Assembly (NCBI RefSeq): GCF_000732615.1
Contig: NZ_JPGL01000034.1
Location: 36,865-100,864 of the forward strand
Source of the DNA: Burkholderia paludis
GTDB lineage: Bacteria > Pseudomonadota > Gammaproteobacteria > Burkholderiales > Burkholderiaceae
DNA: 64,000 nucleotides
Direction of reading: 5' to 3'
Positions 9,414-18,085 of this stretch are shown piece by piece (the first letter of the stretch is position 1; each line of letters starts with the position of its first letter). Made by a program: the position numbers and the translations under genes. The notes beneath the pieces were generated by a model, which worked only from the letters and a program-made list of their open reading frames with translations, did not search any database and had not been told where the DNA came from.

Positions 9414-10064
9414 ATGAAAGACCAGACCGTCATCTCTCCCACATCCCGCACCACCATTCACCGCCTGCCGGAACTGGCGAATCGGGATCGCACGATGCTC
9501 TACCGTATCGTGGACGAGGCCTATGTCTGCCACATCGGGTTCGGCGCGGGCGCGGACACGCATTGCATTCCGACCGCGCACTGGAGGCGGGACGACGACC
9601 TCTACATACACGGGTCCAACGGCAGCCGGATGATCAAGGCGCTGTCGGCGGGCGCGCAGGCCGCCGTGGCGATTACGCTGCTGGACGGCCTCGTGCTGGC
9701 CAGGTCGGCCTTCAACCATTCGATGAATTATCGATCCGCCGTGATCTACGGGCGGTTCGACATGGTGGAGGGCAGTGCGGAAAAGCGCGTGGCGCTGGAC
9801 GCATTGATGGACAAGATCGCACCGGGGCGCAGGCATGACGCGCGGCCCGGCAACGAGAAGGAGCTCAACGCGACCAGCGTGCTGCGGATTTCCCTTGCGG
9901 AAGCGGCCGTGAAAGTCAGCGATTCGATGCCGTCCGACAAGGACGAAGACCTCGCGCTCGCCGTCTGGACCGGGATCCTGCCGCTGACGACGACGCGCGG
10001 TGCGCCGGTGCACGCCGACGCCGACATGCCCGTGCCGGACTACGTCCGGAACTGGGGCGGTTGA
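9414..10064 (+). CDS. Pyridoxamine 5'-phosphate oxidase-related flavin-binding protein
   Basis: A 216-residue protein of the split-barrel FMN-binding family related to pyridoxamine phosphate oxidase. Features include VDEAYVCHIGFG, HCIPTAHWRRDDDLYIHGS, and RSAVIYGRFDMVE. The frame opens earlier at 9357, but ATG 9414 has AGGAAA just upstream and starts the family-like sequence. It is probably cytoplasmic. It is divergent from a PLP-sensing MocR regulator, so it may be regulated by it. It lacks the full classical PdxH sequence, so true B6 oxidase activity is not claimed; several relatives are nitroimidazole- or heme-related. Confidence 0.85.
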   Translation: MKDQTVISPTSRTTIHRLPELANRDRTMLYRIVDEAYVCHIGFGAGADTHCIPTAHWRRDDDLYIHGSNGSRMIKALSAGAQAAVAITLLDGLVLARSAFNHSMNYRSAVIYGRFDMVEGSAEKRVALDALMDKIAPGRRHDARPGNEKELNATSVLRISLAEAAVKVSDSMPSDKDEDLALAVWTGILPLTTTRGAPVHADADMPVPDYVRNWGG

Positions 10065-10202
10065 GTCGCGCGGCGAGGCCGCGCGGCTTCGCGCAAGGCG
10101 GCGGCGCACGTCGCTGCCGGCCGTGCGGCCGCCGCGTGCGCCCGGAGCGCGGGTTTCGCCGGTCGGCCGTGCGAATGCCGCACTGCCGCGACGGCGCGCC
10201 TG

Positions 10203-11939
10203 TCACTCCGCGTGGTTTTCATGCGGCTCGTGCTGAGCCTCATGCTCCGGATGCGGCTCGGCAGGGCGCGGATGCGGCGCAGGCTCGTGCTCGGAGGCCG
10301 GTTGCCGCGGCGGCTGCGCGTGCTCCTGCGGTTGCGCTTCGTTGCGCGGCGGCGTCTCCTTGTGCATCGGCGGCTGGGCCTCGTTGCGTTGCTGCATGGC
10401 TTCGTGCTGTTGCTGCTGGGCCGCATTGCGCTGCTGCACCTCCTCGCGCTGCTGCTGGGCCACATTGCGCTGCTGCACCTCCTCGCGCTGCTGCTGGGCC
10501 GCATTGCGCTGCTGCGCCTCCTCGCGTTGTTGCTGCTCGTTGCGCTGTTGCGCGGCCTCGCGTTGCTGCATGGCCTCGTTGCGCTGCTGTTGCTGCTGCT
10601 GTTCCTGTTGCGCAATCGCGCGGTTTTCCTGCGCGGCGCGTTCCTGCTGCATCGCCTGCTGCCGCGCCTCTTGCGTCGCACCGGGCGCGTGCTGCGCCGG
10701 CGCCTCGGCACGCGGCTCGTTCGCGCGGTTCTGCGCGAATGCGTCAGGCGTTGGGCGGGCGCCGGGGCGTGTGTCGTTCGCGGTGAAGTGCGGCATGCTC
10801 ATCGGCGCGGCGCCCGGGCGTTGTTCCGCGGCCTGTCCGCGCATTGCTTCCGCACCCGGCTGCACCGTATTGCGTTCGATCGTCGTGTTCGTCGTGTTGT
10901 TGGTGACGTTGCCGCCGTAGTTGTTCGTGATGCGCGTGTTGCGGATGTTGGTGATGTTGTTGATCACGGTGGTCGACTTCGTGACATACGTGGTGTGGTT
11001 GTACACCACGGCCGGGCGTTGCCAGCCGCCGTTCCAGCCGGGGCCTTCCGGACGCGGCGCGCCCCAGTTCATGCCCCATGCATGCCAGCCCCAGTCGTGA
11101 TGCCCGAAGATCGCGGCGCCGACGGCAATGCCCACGCCGAACGTGATCACGCCGGCGGCAACGACTTCCCCGGTGCTGTATGCGGGCGCCCGATACACAT
11201 AGCCGGGGTAGGCCGAAACCGGTTCGCCATAGACGACGGTCGGGTTGTACGACGGGACATAGACCAGGTCGGGCTGCGCCGATTCGATCTCGATTGCCTG
11301 CACGGGCGGCGGCACGATCGCCGGCCCGGTGTAGAGCACCGGCGCATCGGCGGCCGGCGTGTAGCCGGACGGCGCGGCCTGCGCGACTTGCGTGACCCGC
11401 AACTGGCCGCCCGAGCGGAGGTGGCCGGAGGTCTGCGCGCGCTGGCGCATCACCTGGATCGCGTTCATCACGTCGGTCGGATCGTTGTAGTAGGCCTGGC
11501 CGAGCGACGTGGTCCAGGCCGGGTTCGACGCCATCTGCGACAGTACCGCGGGGAACGCGGTCAACGCCTTGATGGACGGGTCCCACGGTTGCGTGTCGGC
11601 GGCCGTGGCGAGTGCCTGCCCCTTCAGCGACGGGTTCTGCGTCACCCAGTTGTTGGCGGCTGTGACCTGGTCCGGATAGGTTGCGCCCGCGAGTACCAGT
11701 GCGACGAGCTTGTCGGGGAACAACGCGATCGGCGCGACCATCTGGTAGAGCTGGTCGGCGGTCGGCGGCGTGTAGGCGACGGGCGTCGACGCCGGTTGCG
11801 CCGCCGCGGCCACGCTCGCGTCGCTGGCTGCGGCGGCCGCGCTGCTGTCGCCGCTCTTGTTGCAGGCGGAGAGGCCGAGCAGGGACACGATGAGGGACGA
11901 TGCGATCAGGGTGCGGACAGGGCGGTGTGCGTTCTTCAT
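10203..11939 (-). CDS. DUF3300 lipoprotein with Gln-rich repeat tail
   Basis: A 578-residue envelope protein. The N-terminus has a lipoprotein signal ending LLGLSAC (lipid-bearing Cys26). Residues about 57-300 match DUF3300, with YQMVAPIALFPDKLVALVLAGATYPDQV as hallmark. A Gly/Trp-rich and Asn/Thr-rich middle follows. The tail from about residue 450 is Gln/Glu/Arg-rich and probably coiled coil, with three near-perfect 13-residue repeats, then a Pro/His/Glu-rich end. Start at ATG 11939 rather than the upstream in-frame ATG at 12101, because it begins the signal peptide. Function of DUF3300 is unknown. It is monocistronic, followed downstream by the PNPOx-like gene in convergence. Confidence 0.85.
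   Translation of the reverse strand: MKNAHRPVRTLIASSLIVSLLGLSACNKSGDSSAAAAASDASVAAAAQPASTPVAYTPPTADQLYQMVAPIALFPDKLVALVLAGATYPDQVTAANNWVTQNPSLKGQALATAADTQPWDPSIKALTAFPAVLSQMASNPAWTTSLGQAYYNDPTDVMNAIQVMRQRAQTSGHLRSGGQLRVTQVAQAAPSGYTPAADAPVLYTGPAIVPPPVQAIEIESAQPDLVYVPSYNPTVVYGEPVSAYPGYVYRAPAYSTGEVVAAGVITFGVGIAVGAAIFGHHDWGWHAWGMNWGAPRPEGPGWNGGWQRPAVVYNHTTYVTKSTTVINNITNIRNTRITNNYGGNVTNNTTNTTIERNTVQPGAEAMRGQAAEQRPGAAPMSMPHFTANDTRPGARPTPDAFAQNRANEPRAEAPAQHAPGATQEARQQAMQQERAAQENRAIAQQEQQQQQQRNEAMQQREAAQQRNEQQQREEAQQRNAAQQQREEVQQRNVAQQQREEVQQRNAAQQQQHEAMQQRNEAQPPMHKETPPRNEAQPQEHAQPPRQPASEHEPAPHPRPAEPHPEHEAQHEPHENHAE
10421..10537. repeat. Three tandem 39-bp units in the DUF3300 gene
   Basis: Three consecutive 39-bp units (10421-10459, 10460-10498, 10499-10537) encode 13-residue blocks of the type AQQQREEVQQRNA on the minus strand. 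Units one and two differ at about one base; the third has drifted. Such in-frame repeats are prone to copy-number change. Confidence 0.85.
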
Positions 11940-12367
11940 GTGGTGGGTTCGATGGTGTGTCGGCGTTGGCAGGCGCGGGGCGATGCGTTCGGCCCGGGCA
12001 CTGTGCCACGACCGTCCGCGCGTCGAGGATGCTTCGGCTGGAGCGGTCGTGTTCGTGGGGTGGCCGTCCCGCGACGAATCGATATATCCAGTAAAACGCA
12101 CGACACGCGCGGAGGTTGTCGGGTGTTATGTAACAGTGTGTACCTTGCAGTCCGTAAGCGGCAGGGCGCCGCCTGGACAAGCCACATGAAAGTTGTTTGT
12201 GCAACGATTGCAAGGCCGGGGCGCTGCACCGGATGCCGCGCGGTAGGGCGGCGCCATGCAGAAAACCCGCGATGGCGGGGCAGCCATCGCGGGTCGGTTA
12301 CGCGGTTGCGTGCGGTTCCGGGCGTGCGCAACCGCGCATGCCCGGAACCGGGGCGGTCATCGGCTCG
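11940..12367. other. Upstream region of DUF3300 gene and 3' region of S53 protease gene
   Basis: This 428-base gap holds the DUF3300 promoter on the minus strand and the terminator of the S53 protease gene. No gene was recognised. Confidence 0.6.
12262..12293 (-). terminator. Rho-independent terminator after S53 protease gene
   Basis: A perfect 11-bp stem (CCCGCGATGGC at 12266-12276 with GCCATCGCGGG at 12283-12293) and 6-base loop, followed in the minus direction by TTTT. It lies about 75 bases past the protease stop codon. Confidence 0.75.
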
Positions 12368-14200
12368 TCAGCGCGCGAAATCCGACGTGCCCTGGATGAA
12401 CGCGTTCAGCCTGGAGATGTTGACGCTGCCGAAGCCCGTCGTCGCGTCCCAGCCGGCCTTCGCCTTGTAGCCGTAGGTGCCGCTGCCGTTGTTGCCGGAC
12501 GTGACGTCGTGCACCAGTGCCGCGTTGGACGGGAAGTACTTGTAGATGCTCGACGCGGGGAAGCCGAGCGCGTTGTTGTTCGCCGACTGCAGCCGCGCCC
12601 AGATACCCGTGAAGATCGGCGCGGCGAGGCTCGTGCCGCCTTCGTTGTTCAGGTAGCCCGAACCCCACAGCGTGTCGGACGTCTGGCCGTTCACGACGAG
12701 GATGGCGCCGGTGCGCAGGTCGGCGTCGAAGCCGACGTCCGGCAGCGCGCGCTTGGTCGACCCGGTGAGGCTCGACGATTGCCACGACGGCGCGGCTTCG
12801 TACTTGCTGTAGCCGCCGCCCGTCGACCACACGGTGCCCGACTGCCAGCTCGGATCGTTCCACACGATCTCGCTGTTGTACGCGTTGGTCGACGTGTTCG
12901 TGAACAGCGTCGTGCCGCCGACGGCGATGACGTACGGCGACGTTGCCGGCTCGCTCACCGTGTAGGTCGAGCGCGACGGCGCGCCGCCCGCGCATTCGTA
13001 CGCGCCATGGTCGCCGGCGGATACCGAGAAGGTCTGCCCCTGCGCGACCGCCTGCTTGAAGATGGTGTCGTCGGTTGCCTGCGAGCCGGTGCTGTTCGCG
13101 GACGATTCGCACACGCCGAGCGACACGTTGATCACCTTCGCGACGTTGTCGGTCACGGCCTTGTTGTACGCGGCGGTGATCGCCGTGAGCGTCATCGACG
13201 GCGCGACGTAGAACACGACCTGCTTCACGCTGCCGCCGGCCGAGCCGACGATCGACTGGCTGTCGAGGTTCCACTCGACGGTCCCGTCGGTGTCGGTGTA
13301 CGAGCTGCCGGACGGGCCCGTCTTCACGATGCTGCTGTTGATCGTGCCGAGGCCGTTGTTCGCGGCGAACGTGTTGAGGTCGCTCACCGTCTGCGACAGG
13401 TCGCCTTCGGAGATGATGCCGACGGTGGTCTGCGAGGCGGTCGGCGTGCCGTCGCCGCCGTAGATCGACGAGAACTCGGTCGGGTTGTGCGGCACCGCCG
13501 AGGCGCCCGCCGGAATCGTCAGGTTGCTGGTGTTGCCTTGCGGCTTGCTGCCCGCACCGGTATGCATCAGCTCGACGTTCTGCAGGCCCAGCACCGCGCC
13601 CACGATGCCGCCGATCGCATTCGGCACTTGCGCGGCGTCGGCGTTCGCATAGACGCTGCGGCCGTTGTGCGTGAAGCGCTTGAGTGTCGTGCGGAAGGCC
13701 GACTTGATGGTGGCCGCGGTACCGGACGCGGATACCAGCAGGCGGTTCGGCGCGACCACGATGTTCACGAAGCCTGCCTTGCGCAGATGCGCGACGACCG
13801 AGGCGACCTGCTGGTCGGTCGGCGCATATTGCGCGGCGAACTGCGACGGCGTGAGGAACTGCCGGTAGTGCGGCGAGCCGGGCGTGCGCAGATCGTGCAG
13901 ATACTGGTCGAGTTGCGTTTCGTTGCGCAGGTTCAGCCCGAGCACGATGTCCACCGATTCGCCGGGCGCCAGTTCGACTGCCGCGGCGGCGGCCGCCGCC
14001 GTGCTCGCGGCAGGCGCGCCGGCGGCGCCGGCTTCGTTCTGCTGCACGAGCGGCAGGAACCCCTTGGTGCGGGTTTCAGTCCAGCCGGCCGCCGGGGCGG
14101 CATGGACGGTCGCCATGCCGAACGATGCAGCCGCGGCGGCGGCGAAAGCGAGTCTGACGATGCGAATGTGCTTGTGTTTCTTGTATGCAACCTGATTCAT
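12368..14200 (-). CDS. Secreted S53 (sedolisin/kumamolisin-like) serine-carboxyl peptidase
   Basis: A 610-residue prepro-protease of family S53, acid-active endopeptidases. A Lys-rich n-region and hydrophobic core (residues about 11-35) form the signal peptide. The pro-kumamolisin activation domain is about residues 75-215 (HYRQFLTPSQFAAQYAPT). The catalytic domain shows Glu309 and Asp313 in EWNLDSQSIVG, oxyanion Asp397 in SAGDHG, and nucleophile Ser524 in GGTSLAAP. Calcium-site elements HDVTSG and GWDATTGFG are at about 564-591. All key residues are intact. ATG 14200 has GGAGGGG ahead of it. A second S53 gene is at 44309. Secreted nutrient or virulence protease is inferred. Confidence 0.95.
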   Translation of the reverse strand: MNQVAYKKHKHIRIVRLAFAAAAAASFGMATVHAAPAAGWTETRTKGFLPLVQQNEAGAAGAPAASTAAAAAAAVELAPGESVDIVLGLNLRNETQLDQYLHDLRTPGSPHYRQFLTPSQFAAQYAPTDQQVASVVAHLRKAGFVNIVVAPNRLLVSASGTAATIKSAFRTTLKRFTHNGRSVYANADAAQVPNAIGGIVGAVLGLQNVELMHTGAGSKPQGNTSNLTIPAGASAVPHNPTEFSSIYGGDGTPTASQTTVGIISEGDLSQTVSDLNTFAANNGLGTINSSIVKTGPSGSSYTDTDGTVEWNLDSQSIVGSAGGSVKQVVFYVAPSMTLTAITAAYNKAVTDNVAKVINVSLGVCESSANSTGSQATDDTIFKQAVAQGQTFSVSAGDHGAYECAGGAPSRSTYTVSEPATSPYVIAVGGTTLFTNTSTNAYNSEIVWNDPSWQSGTVWSTGGGYSKYEAAPSWQSSSLTGSTKRALPDVGFDADLRTGAILVVNGQTSDTLWGSGYLNNEGGTSLAAPIFTGIWARLQSANNNALGFPASSIYKYFPSNAALVHDVTSGNNGSGTYGYKAKAGWDATTGFGSVNISRLNAFIQGTSDFAR

Positions 14201-14997
14201 TTGGATTACCCCTCCGGTTGAACATCGAACGGCACGAACAACAACGGTCGACAGCGGTGCGGATCGTGCACCGCCGCTTTCTGTCGCACGCGTGCGGATG
14301 GCACGGATGCGACAGGGCCTTCCGCCCGATCGGGAAAGCGGTTTTTTCCCCGGGGCGAAATACGGAAAACACGGTAACGGGAGAGCTGCGCCGCGATGCG
14401 GGGCAGTCGCGCCGGACATGACGCGGGCGGAAGTGCTAGAGCAAAAGCTTCGTTGTCCTGCTCATATTGTTCGGTCCTTCGGCCCGCTGCCGGATGGCAG
14501 CCGTCCAATGTGATGCATCGGGATGTTGCATGCGCCGGCGCGCGAGCAATACGGCCGGCGGCGAGGACTTCGGTGCGGCGGAAGCGAAAAAACGTGGAGC
14601 GCGAAATCGATTGCGTAGCAGGCAATTCGTCTGATTGCGTGCATTGGACGGTATCAAGAACGAAAGCAGAGTGTCAAACTTTTTTTGATTATATGAAATT
14701 AAATTAAATCGAATAAGTGAAATGTTTTTGAAAAGATTGGATGTAATTTGTAATGTTCGGAACCGAAAAGGAAAGTAATGCCGGATTCGAAAGCCCGATC
14801 ATTTCCGCAGCGCTCCGGAATGGGCCGGTGGCGTTCGAATGGACACTCGGATCGTCGGCGCGCGCCGGAGCGTCAAGATCGGGCCCGGCATGTCGATCCG
14901 GCGCCGTGCGCCAGCGGGTTCGTTTCCGATGCGCGGGGCCCGTCAGCGCCGGGTTGGCGCGACGGCCGCCGGCGCATGCGTCGGCGGCCGGGCGCCG
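14201..14997. other. 797-bp upstream region of S53 protease with AT-rich island
   Basis: No gene was recognised here. The stretch contains an AT-rich island (14681-14750, 13 G/C of 70), an inverted repeat CTGTCGCA, 19 bases, TGCGACAG at 14281-14315 about 100 bp upstream of the protease start, and a GC-rich hairpin (CGGCCGCCG at 14963-14971 with CGGCGGCCG at 14982-14990) just past the efflux operon stop that could terminate it, though it has no T-tract. Confidence 0.6.
14281..14315. promoter_or_regulatory. Inverted repeat upstream of S53 protease
   Basis: CTGTCGCA (14281-14288) and TGCGACAG (14308-14315) form an 8-bp inverted repeat with a 19-base spacer, about 80-115 bp upstream of the protease ATG. 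It could be an operator or an mRNA structure. Role is unproven. Confidence 0.35.
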
Positions 14998-16485
14998 TCA
15001 ACTCGCGCCGGCCTGCCACCCGAGCCCGAGGCTCTTTTGCAGCGACACGTAATCCTTGATCAGTTCGGCTTGCCCGGCGATCACGTTCTGTTGCGCGGAC
15101 AGCGCTTCGCGCTGCGTATCGAGCAGGTCGATCATCGACGCGACGCCGGCGCGATAGCGCTCGTCCATCAGCGAACGGGAGTGCACGGCCGACGTGCTGA
15201 CCCTAGTGAGCGCCACGACGTGCTCGCGCTGGTGCCCGTAGCGCTGCAATGCCGTATTGGCGTCCTGCAATGCGCCGAGCACCGCCTTCCGGTAGTTCGC
15301 TTCCGCCTCGTCGCGCGACGCCTCGGCCGCACGCACGGCGCCGCGCGTCCGCCCGAAGTCGAGGAGGTTCCATTGCAGATACGGCGCGCCGACCCAGGTG
15401 AAGTTCTGCTTGCGGAGCAGATGGCCGGGGTCCGTCGCGCTGAAGCCGAGATCGCCGAGCAGCGTCACTTTCGGGAAGTAGTCGGCGACGTGCTCGCCGA
15501 TCTGCGCATTGCTCGACGCGAGCCGGCGCTCGGCGGCGCGAACGTCGGGACGCTGCTTGAGCAGCGTGGCCGGATCGCCGACCGCGATGCTGGCGGGCAG
15601 CGTCGGCAGCGGCACGTCCGGCGTCGACAGCGCCGCGTCGAGCGCGCCCGGAGCCTGGCCCGTCAGGATCGCGAGCCGGTCGAGCGATTCCGTCACCTGC
15701 GCGTCGAGCGGGATCAGCGACGCGCGCGTGTTCTCGACCTGTGTCGTCAGGCGTTCGATGTCCGCATCGGCCGCGACGCCGCGCGCTTGGCGCTGCCGGG
15801 TGAGTTCGAGCATCTTCTGCTGCAGTTCGGCCGTGCGTTGCGACAGCGCAAGCCGCTGCTGCTGGTCGCGCAGGTCGACATACGCATTCGCGACCTCGGC
15901 CGCGATCGACACCTGCGTATCGGCGAGATCGGCGTCGACGGCCTCGGCCTGCGCGGACGCGGCCTCGACCGCACGGCGCGTGCCGCCGAACAGGTCGATT
16001 TCCCAGGTCGCGTCGAATCCGGCCGAATAGAGCTGCAGCGGGCCCGAGCCGCCGAGCGACGGCGACGTGCCGCCCGACGCGTTCGAGCTGTCCGACGGCA
16101 GCAGCGAGCCGAGCGCGCTGAGGTCCGGTTCGCGCATGCGGACGGCCGCGACGGTGGCCGACGATTTCGGCAACTGCGCCGCGCGCTGTTGCGAGAGCTG
16201 CGCGCGGGATGCGCGCAGGCGCGCCTGCGCGGCGTGCAGATCGGGGTTGTAGACGAGCGCTGCGGCGATCAGCTCGTCGAGCCGGCGATCGTTCAGCGCA
16301 TGCCACCACGCGCTCGGCGCGGGCGCGGCGGTATCGACGCCGGCGGCCGGCGCGCGCACGAACGTCGGCGCATCCGGCGCCGCCGGCGCACCGCGGTAGT
16401 CGGGGCCGACCGTGCAGCCGGCGAGCAGGCAGGCGGCTGCGCACAGCGTGAGCGCAGGGCGGCGGGGCAGGGCAAAGGGTTTCAT
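14998..16485 (-). CDS. Efflux outer membrane factor lipoprotein (NodT/OprM type)
   Basis: A 495-residue outer membrane channel of the TolC/NodT group. The signal peptide ends in the lipobox LLAGC (about residue 24), followed by TVGPDYR, the canonical opening of RND/MFS outer membrane factors. Two outer-membrane-efflux domains follow as long helical repeats (ELIAAALVYNPDLHAAQARL; YRAGVASMIDLLDTQREAL). It is the last gene of a three-gene operon, 13 bases after the EmrB-like gene, giving a complete inner membrane pump, adaptor and exit duct. Confidence 0.95.
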   Translation of the reverse strand: MKPFALPRRPALTLCAAACLLAGCTVGPDYRGAPAAPDAPTFVRAPAAGVDTAAPAPSAWWHALNDRRLDELIAAALVYNPDLHAAQARLRASRAQLSQQRAAQLPKSSATVAAVRMREPDLSALGSLLPSDSSNASGGTSPSLGGSGPLQLYSAGFDATWEIDLFGGTRRAVEAASAQAEAVDADLADTQVSIAAEVANAYVDLRDQQQRLALSQRTAELQQKMLELTRQRQARGVAADADIERLTTQVENTRASLIPLDAQVTESLDRLAILTGQAPGALDAALSTPDVPLPTLPASIAVGDPATLLKQRPDVRAAERRLASSNAQIGEHVADYFPKVTLLGDLGFSATDPGHLLRKQNFTWVGAPYLQWNLLDFGRTRGAVRAAEASRDEAEANYRKAVLGALQDANTALQRYGHQREHVVALTRVSTSAVHSRSLMDERYRAGVASMIDLLDTQREALSAQQNVIAGQAELIKDYVSLQKSLGLGWQAGAS

Positions 16486-16498
16486 CGGGGCAGACGGT

Positions 16499-18085
16499 TC
16501 AGTGGCCGGACGACATCGGCTGCGGTGCGCGCGGCGTTTTCAGCAGCAACGCGAGCGGCACGCAGGCGAGCAGTGCGAGGCCCAGCAGGTAAAAGGTTTC
16601 GGAGTAGGTCATCACGACGGCCTGGACCTGGATCTGCTGCGCCAGTTGCCCGAGCGCGCGCAGGTTCGAATACGCGAGGTCGCCGGTGTGCGTGAACCAG
16701 TTGGCCGCATAGGCCGACAGCCGGTCCTGCCCGATCAGCGAGTTGGCGGTGACCGATTCGCGGAGCGCGGCCGTATGGAAGGTCGTGCGCCGGTCGATCA
16801 CGGTGCCGATGATCGCGAGCCCGATCGAGCCGCCGAGGTTGCGCGCCATGTTGTAGAGCCCGGCCGCATCGCCCGAGTCCTCGCGCGCGACGGCCGCCAT
16901 CGAGGCCTGGTTGAGCGGCATCATCGCGAGCATCTGCGCGACGCCGCGGATCAGTTGCGACCACACGAAGTCATGGCCCACGCTCTGCGCGGTCAGGCCG
17001 ATGTCCAGCATGCAGCTCAGGCAGAACAGCAGCAGCCCCGAGATCACGAGAATGCGGAAATCGACCTTGCCGAGCAGGCGCGGCAGGATCGGCATCACGA
17101 GAAAGGCCGGCAGCCCCGACAGCAGCATGATCCCGCCGGCCTGTTCCGCGTTGTAGCCGGCGACGATCGCGAGAAACTGCGGCAGCAGGTAGGACACGCC
17201 ATACAGCCCGGCGCCGACCGCGGACACGATCACGATCACGCTCGCATAGCGCGGGTTGCGCATCAGCGACAGGCGCATGATCGGCCGCTTCGCGAAGCGT
17301 TGCGACAGCGCGATCAGGATCATCCCGGCGAGCGACACGAGACTCAGCGTGACGATCATCTGCGATTCGAACCAGCGTTCGCGCTGGCCTTCCTCGAGCA
17401 CGACGGTGAGCGAACTCAGCCCGATCGCAAGGCCGGCGATCCCGAGCCAGTCCGCGTTGAAGAACGTGCTCCATTGCGGGCGGTCCGACGGCAGCCCGAA
17501 CCACAGCAGCCCCATCAGCAGCAGGCACACGGGCAGGTTCAGGAAGAAGCACCAGCTCCAGTTCACGTTCTCCGCGAGCCAGCCGCCGAGCACGGGGCCG
17601 AACAGCGGGCCGAGCAGCACGATCAGGCCGAACAGCGTCATGCCGACCGGCAACTGCGACAGCGGCAGCCGCGTGCGGATGATGGTCTGCGCGGTCGGGA
17701 TCAGCGCGCCGCCGGTGAAGCCCTGGCCGATCCGGCCGGCGATCATCATCGGCAGCGAATGCGACCAGCCGCACATCATCGAGAACGCGATGAACAGCGC
17801 CGAGTTCGTCAGCAGGAAATTGCGCAGCCCGAACACGCGCGTGAGCCACGCGGCGAGCGGGATCATCACGATTTCGGACATCAGGTAGCCGGTCGAGATC
17901 CACGTGCCTTCGGTGCCCGTCGCGCCGATCTCGCCCTGGATCTGCGGCAGCGCCGAATTCGTGATCGAGATGTCGAGCGTCGCCATCAGTGCGCCGAGCG
18001 CGCCGGCCGCGACCGCGATCCAGTCGGTCACGCTTGCGCGGCCTTCGTGCGGCGGCGCGGGGGTGGTGGCGGGCGTGTCAGCCAT
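16499..18085 (-). CDS. emrB: EmrB-type DHA2 drug:H+ antiporter
   Basis: A 528-residue 14-TM major facilitator of the DHA2 family. Visible are MATLDISITNSALPQIQGEIG, the EmrB/QacA motif C in LIVLLGPLFGPVLGGWLAENVNWSW (split across residues), and VFGLRNFLLTNSAL. It pumps hydrophobic toxicants through the EmrA adaptor. The frame extends upstream, but the ATG at 18085 overlaps the end of the emrA-like gene by 8 bases, a standard coupled start. Operon order is emrA, emrB, outer membrane factor. Symbol given for the family; the exact ortholog and substrates are not known. Confidence 0.93.
   Translation of the reverse strand: MADTPATTPAPPHEGRASVTDWIAVAAGALGALMATLDISITNSALPQIQGEIGATGTEGTWISTGYLMSEIVMIPLAAWLTRVFGLRNFLLTNSALFIAFSMMCGWSHSLPMMIAGRIGQGFTGGALIPTAQTIIRTRLPLSQLPVGMTLFGLIVLLGPLFGPVLGGWLAENVNWSWCFFLNLPVCLLLMGLLWFGLPSDRPQWSTFFNADWLGIAGLAIGLSSLTVVLEEGQRERWFESQMIVTLSLVSLAGMILIALSQRFAKRPIMRLSLMRNPRYASVIVIVSAVGAGLYGVSYLLPQFLAIVAGYNAEQAGGIMLLSGLPAFLVMPILPRLLGKVDFRILVISGLLLFCLSCMLDIGLTAQSVGHDFVWSQLIRGVAQMLAMMPLNQASMAAVAREDSGDAAGLYNMARNLGGSIGLAIIGTVIDRRTTFHTAALRESVTANSLIGQDRLSAYAANWFTHTGDLAYSNLRALGQLAQQIQVQAVVMTYSETFYLLGLALLACVPLALLLKTPRAPQPMSSGH

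Noticed and set aside
14396..14707. Possible small gene in the region upstream of the first S53 protease
   Set aside because: No ribosome site, no domain, and it runs into the AT-rich island; composition differs from real genes.
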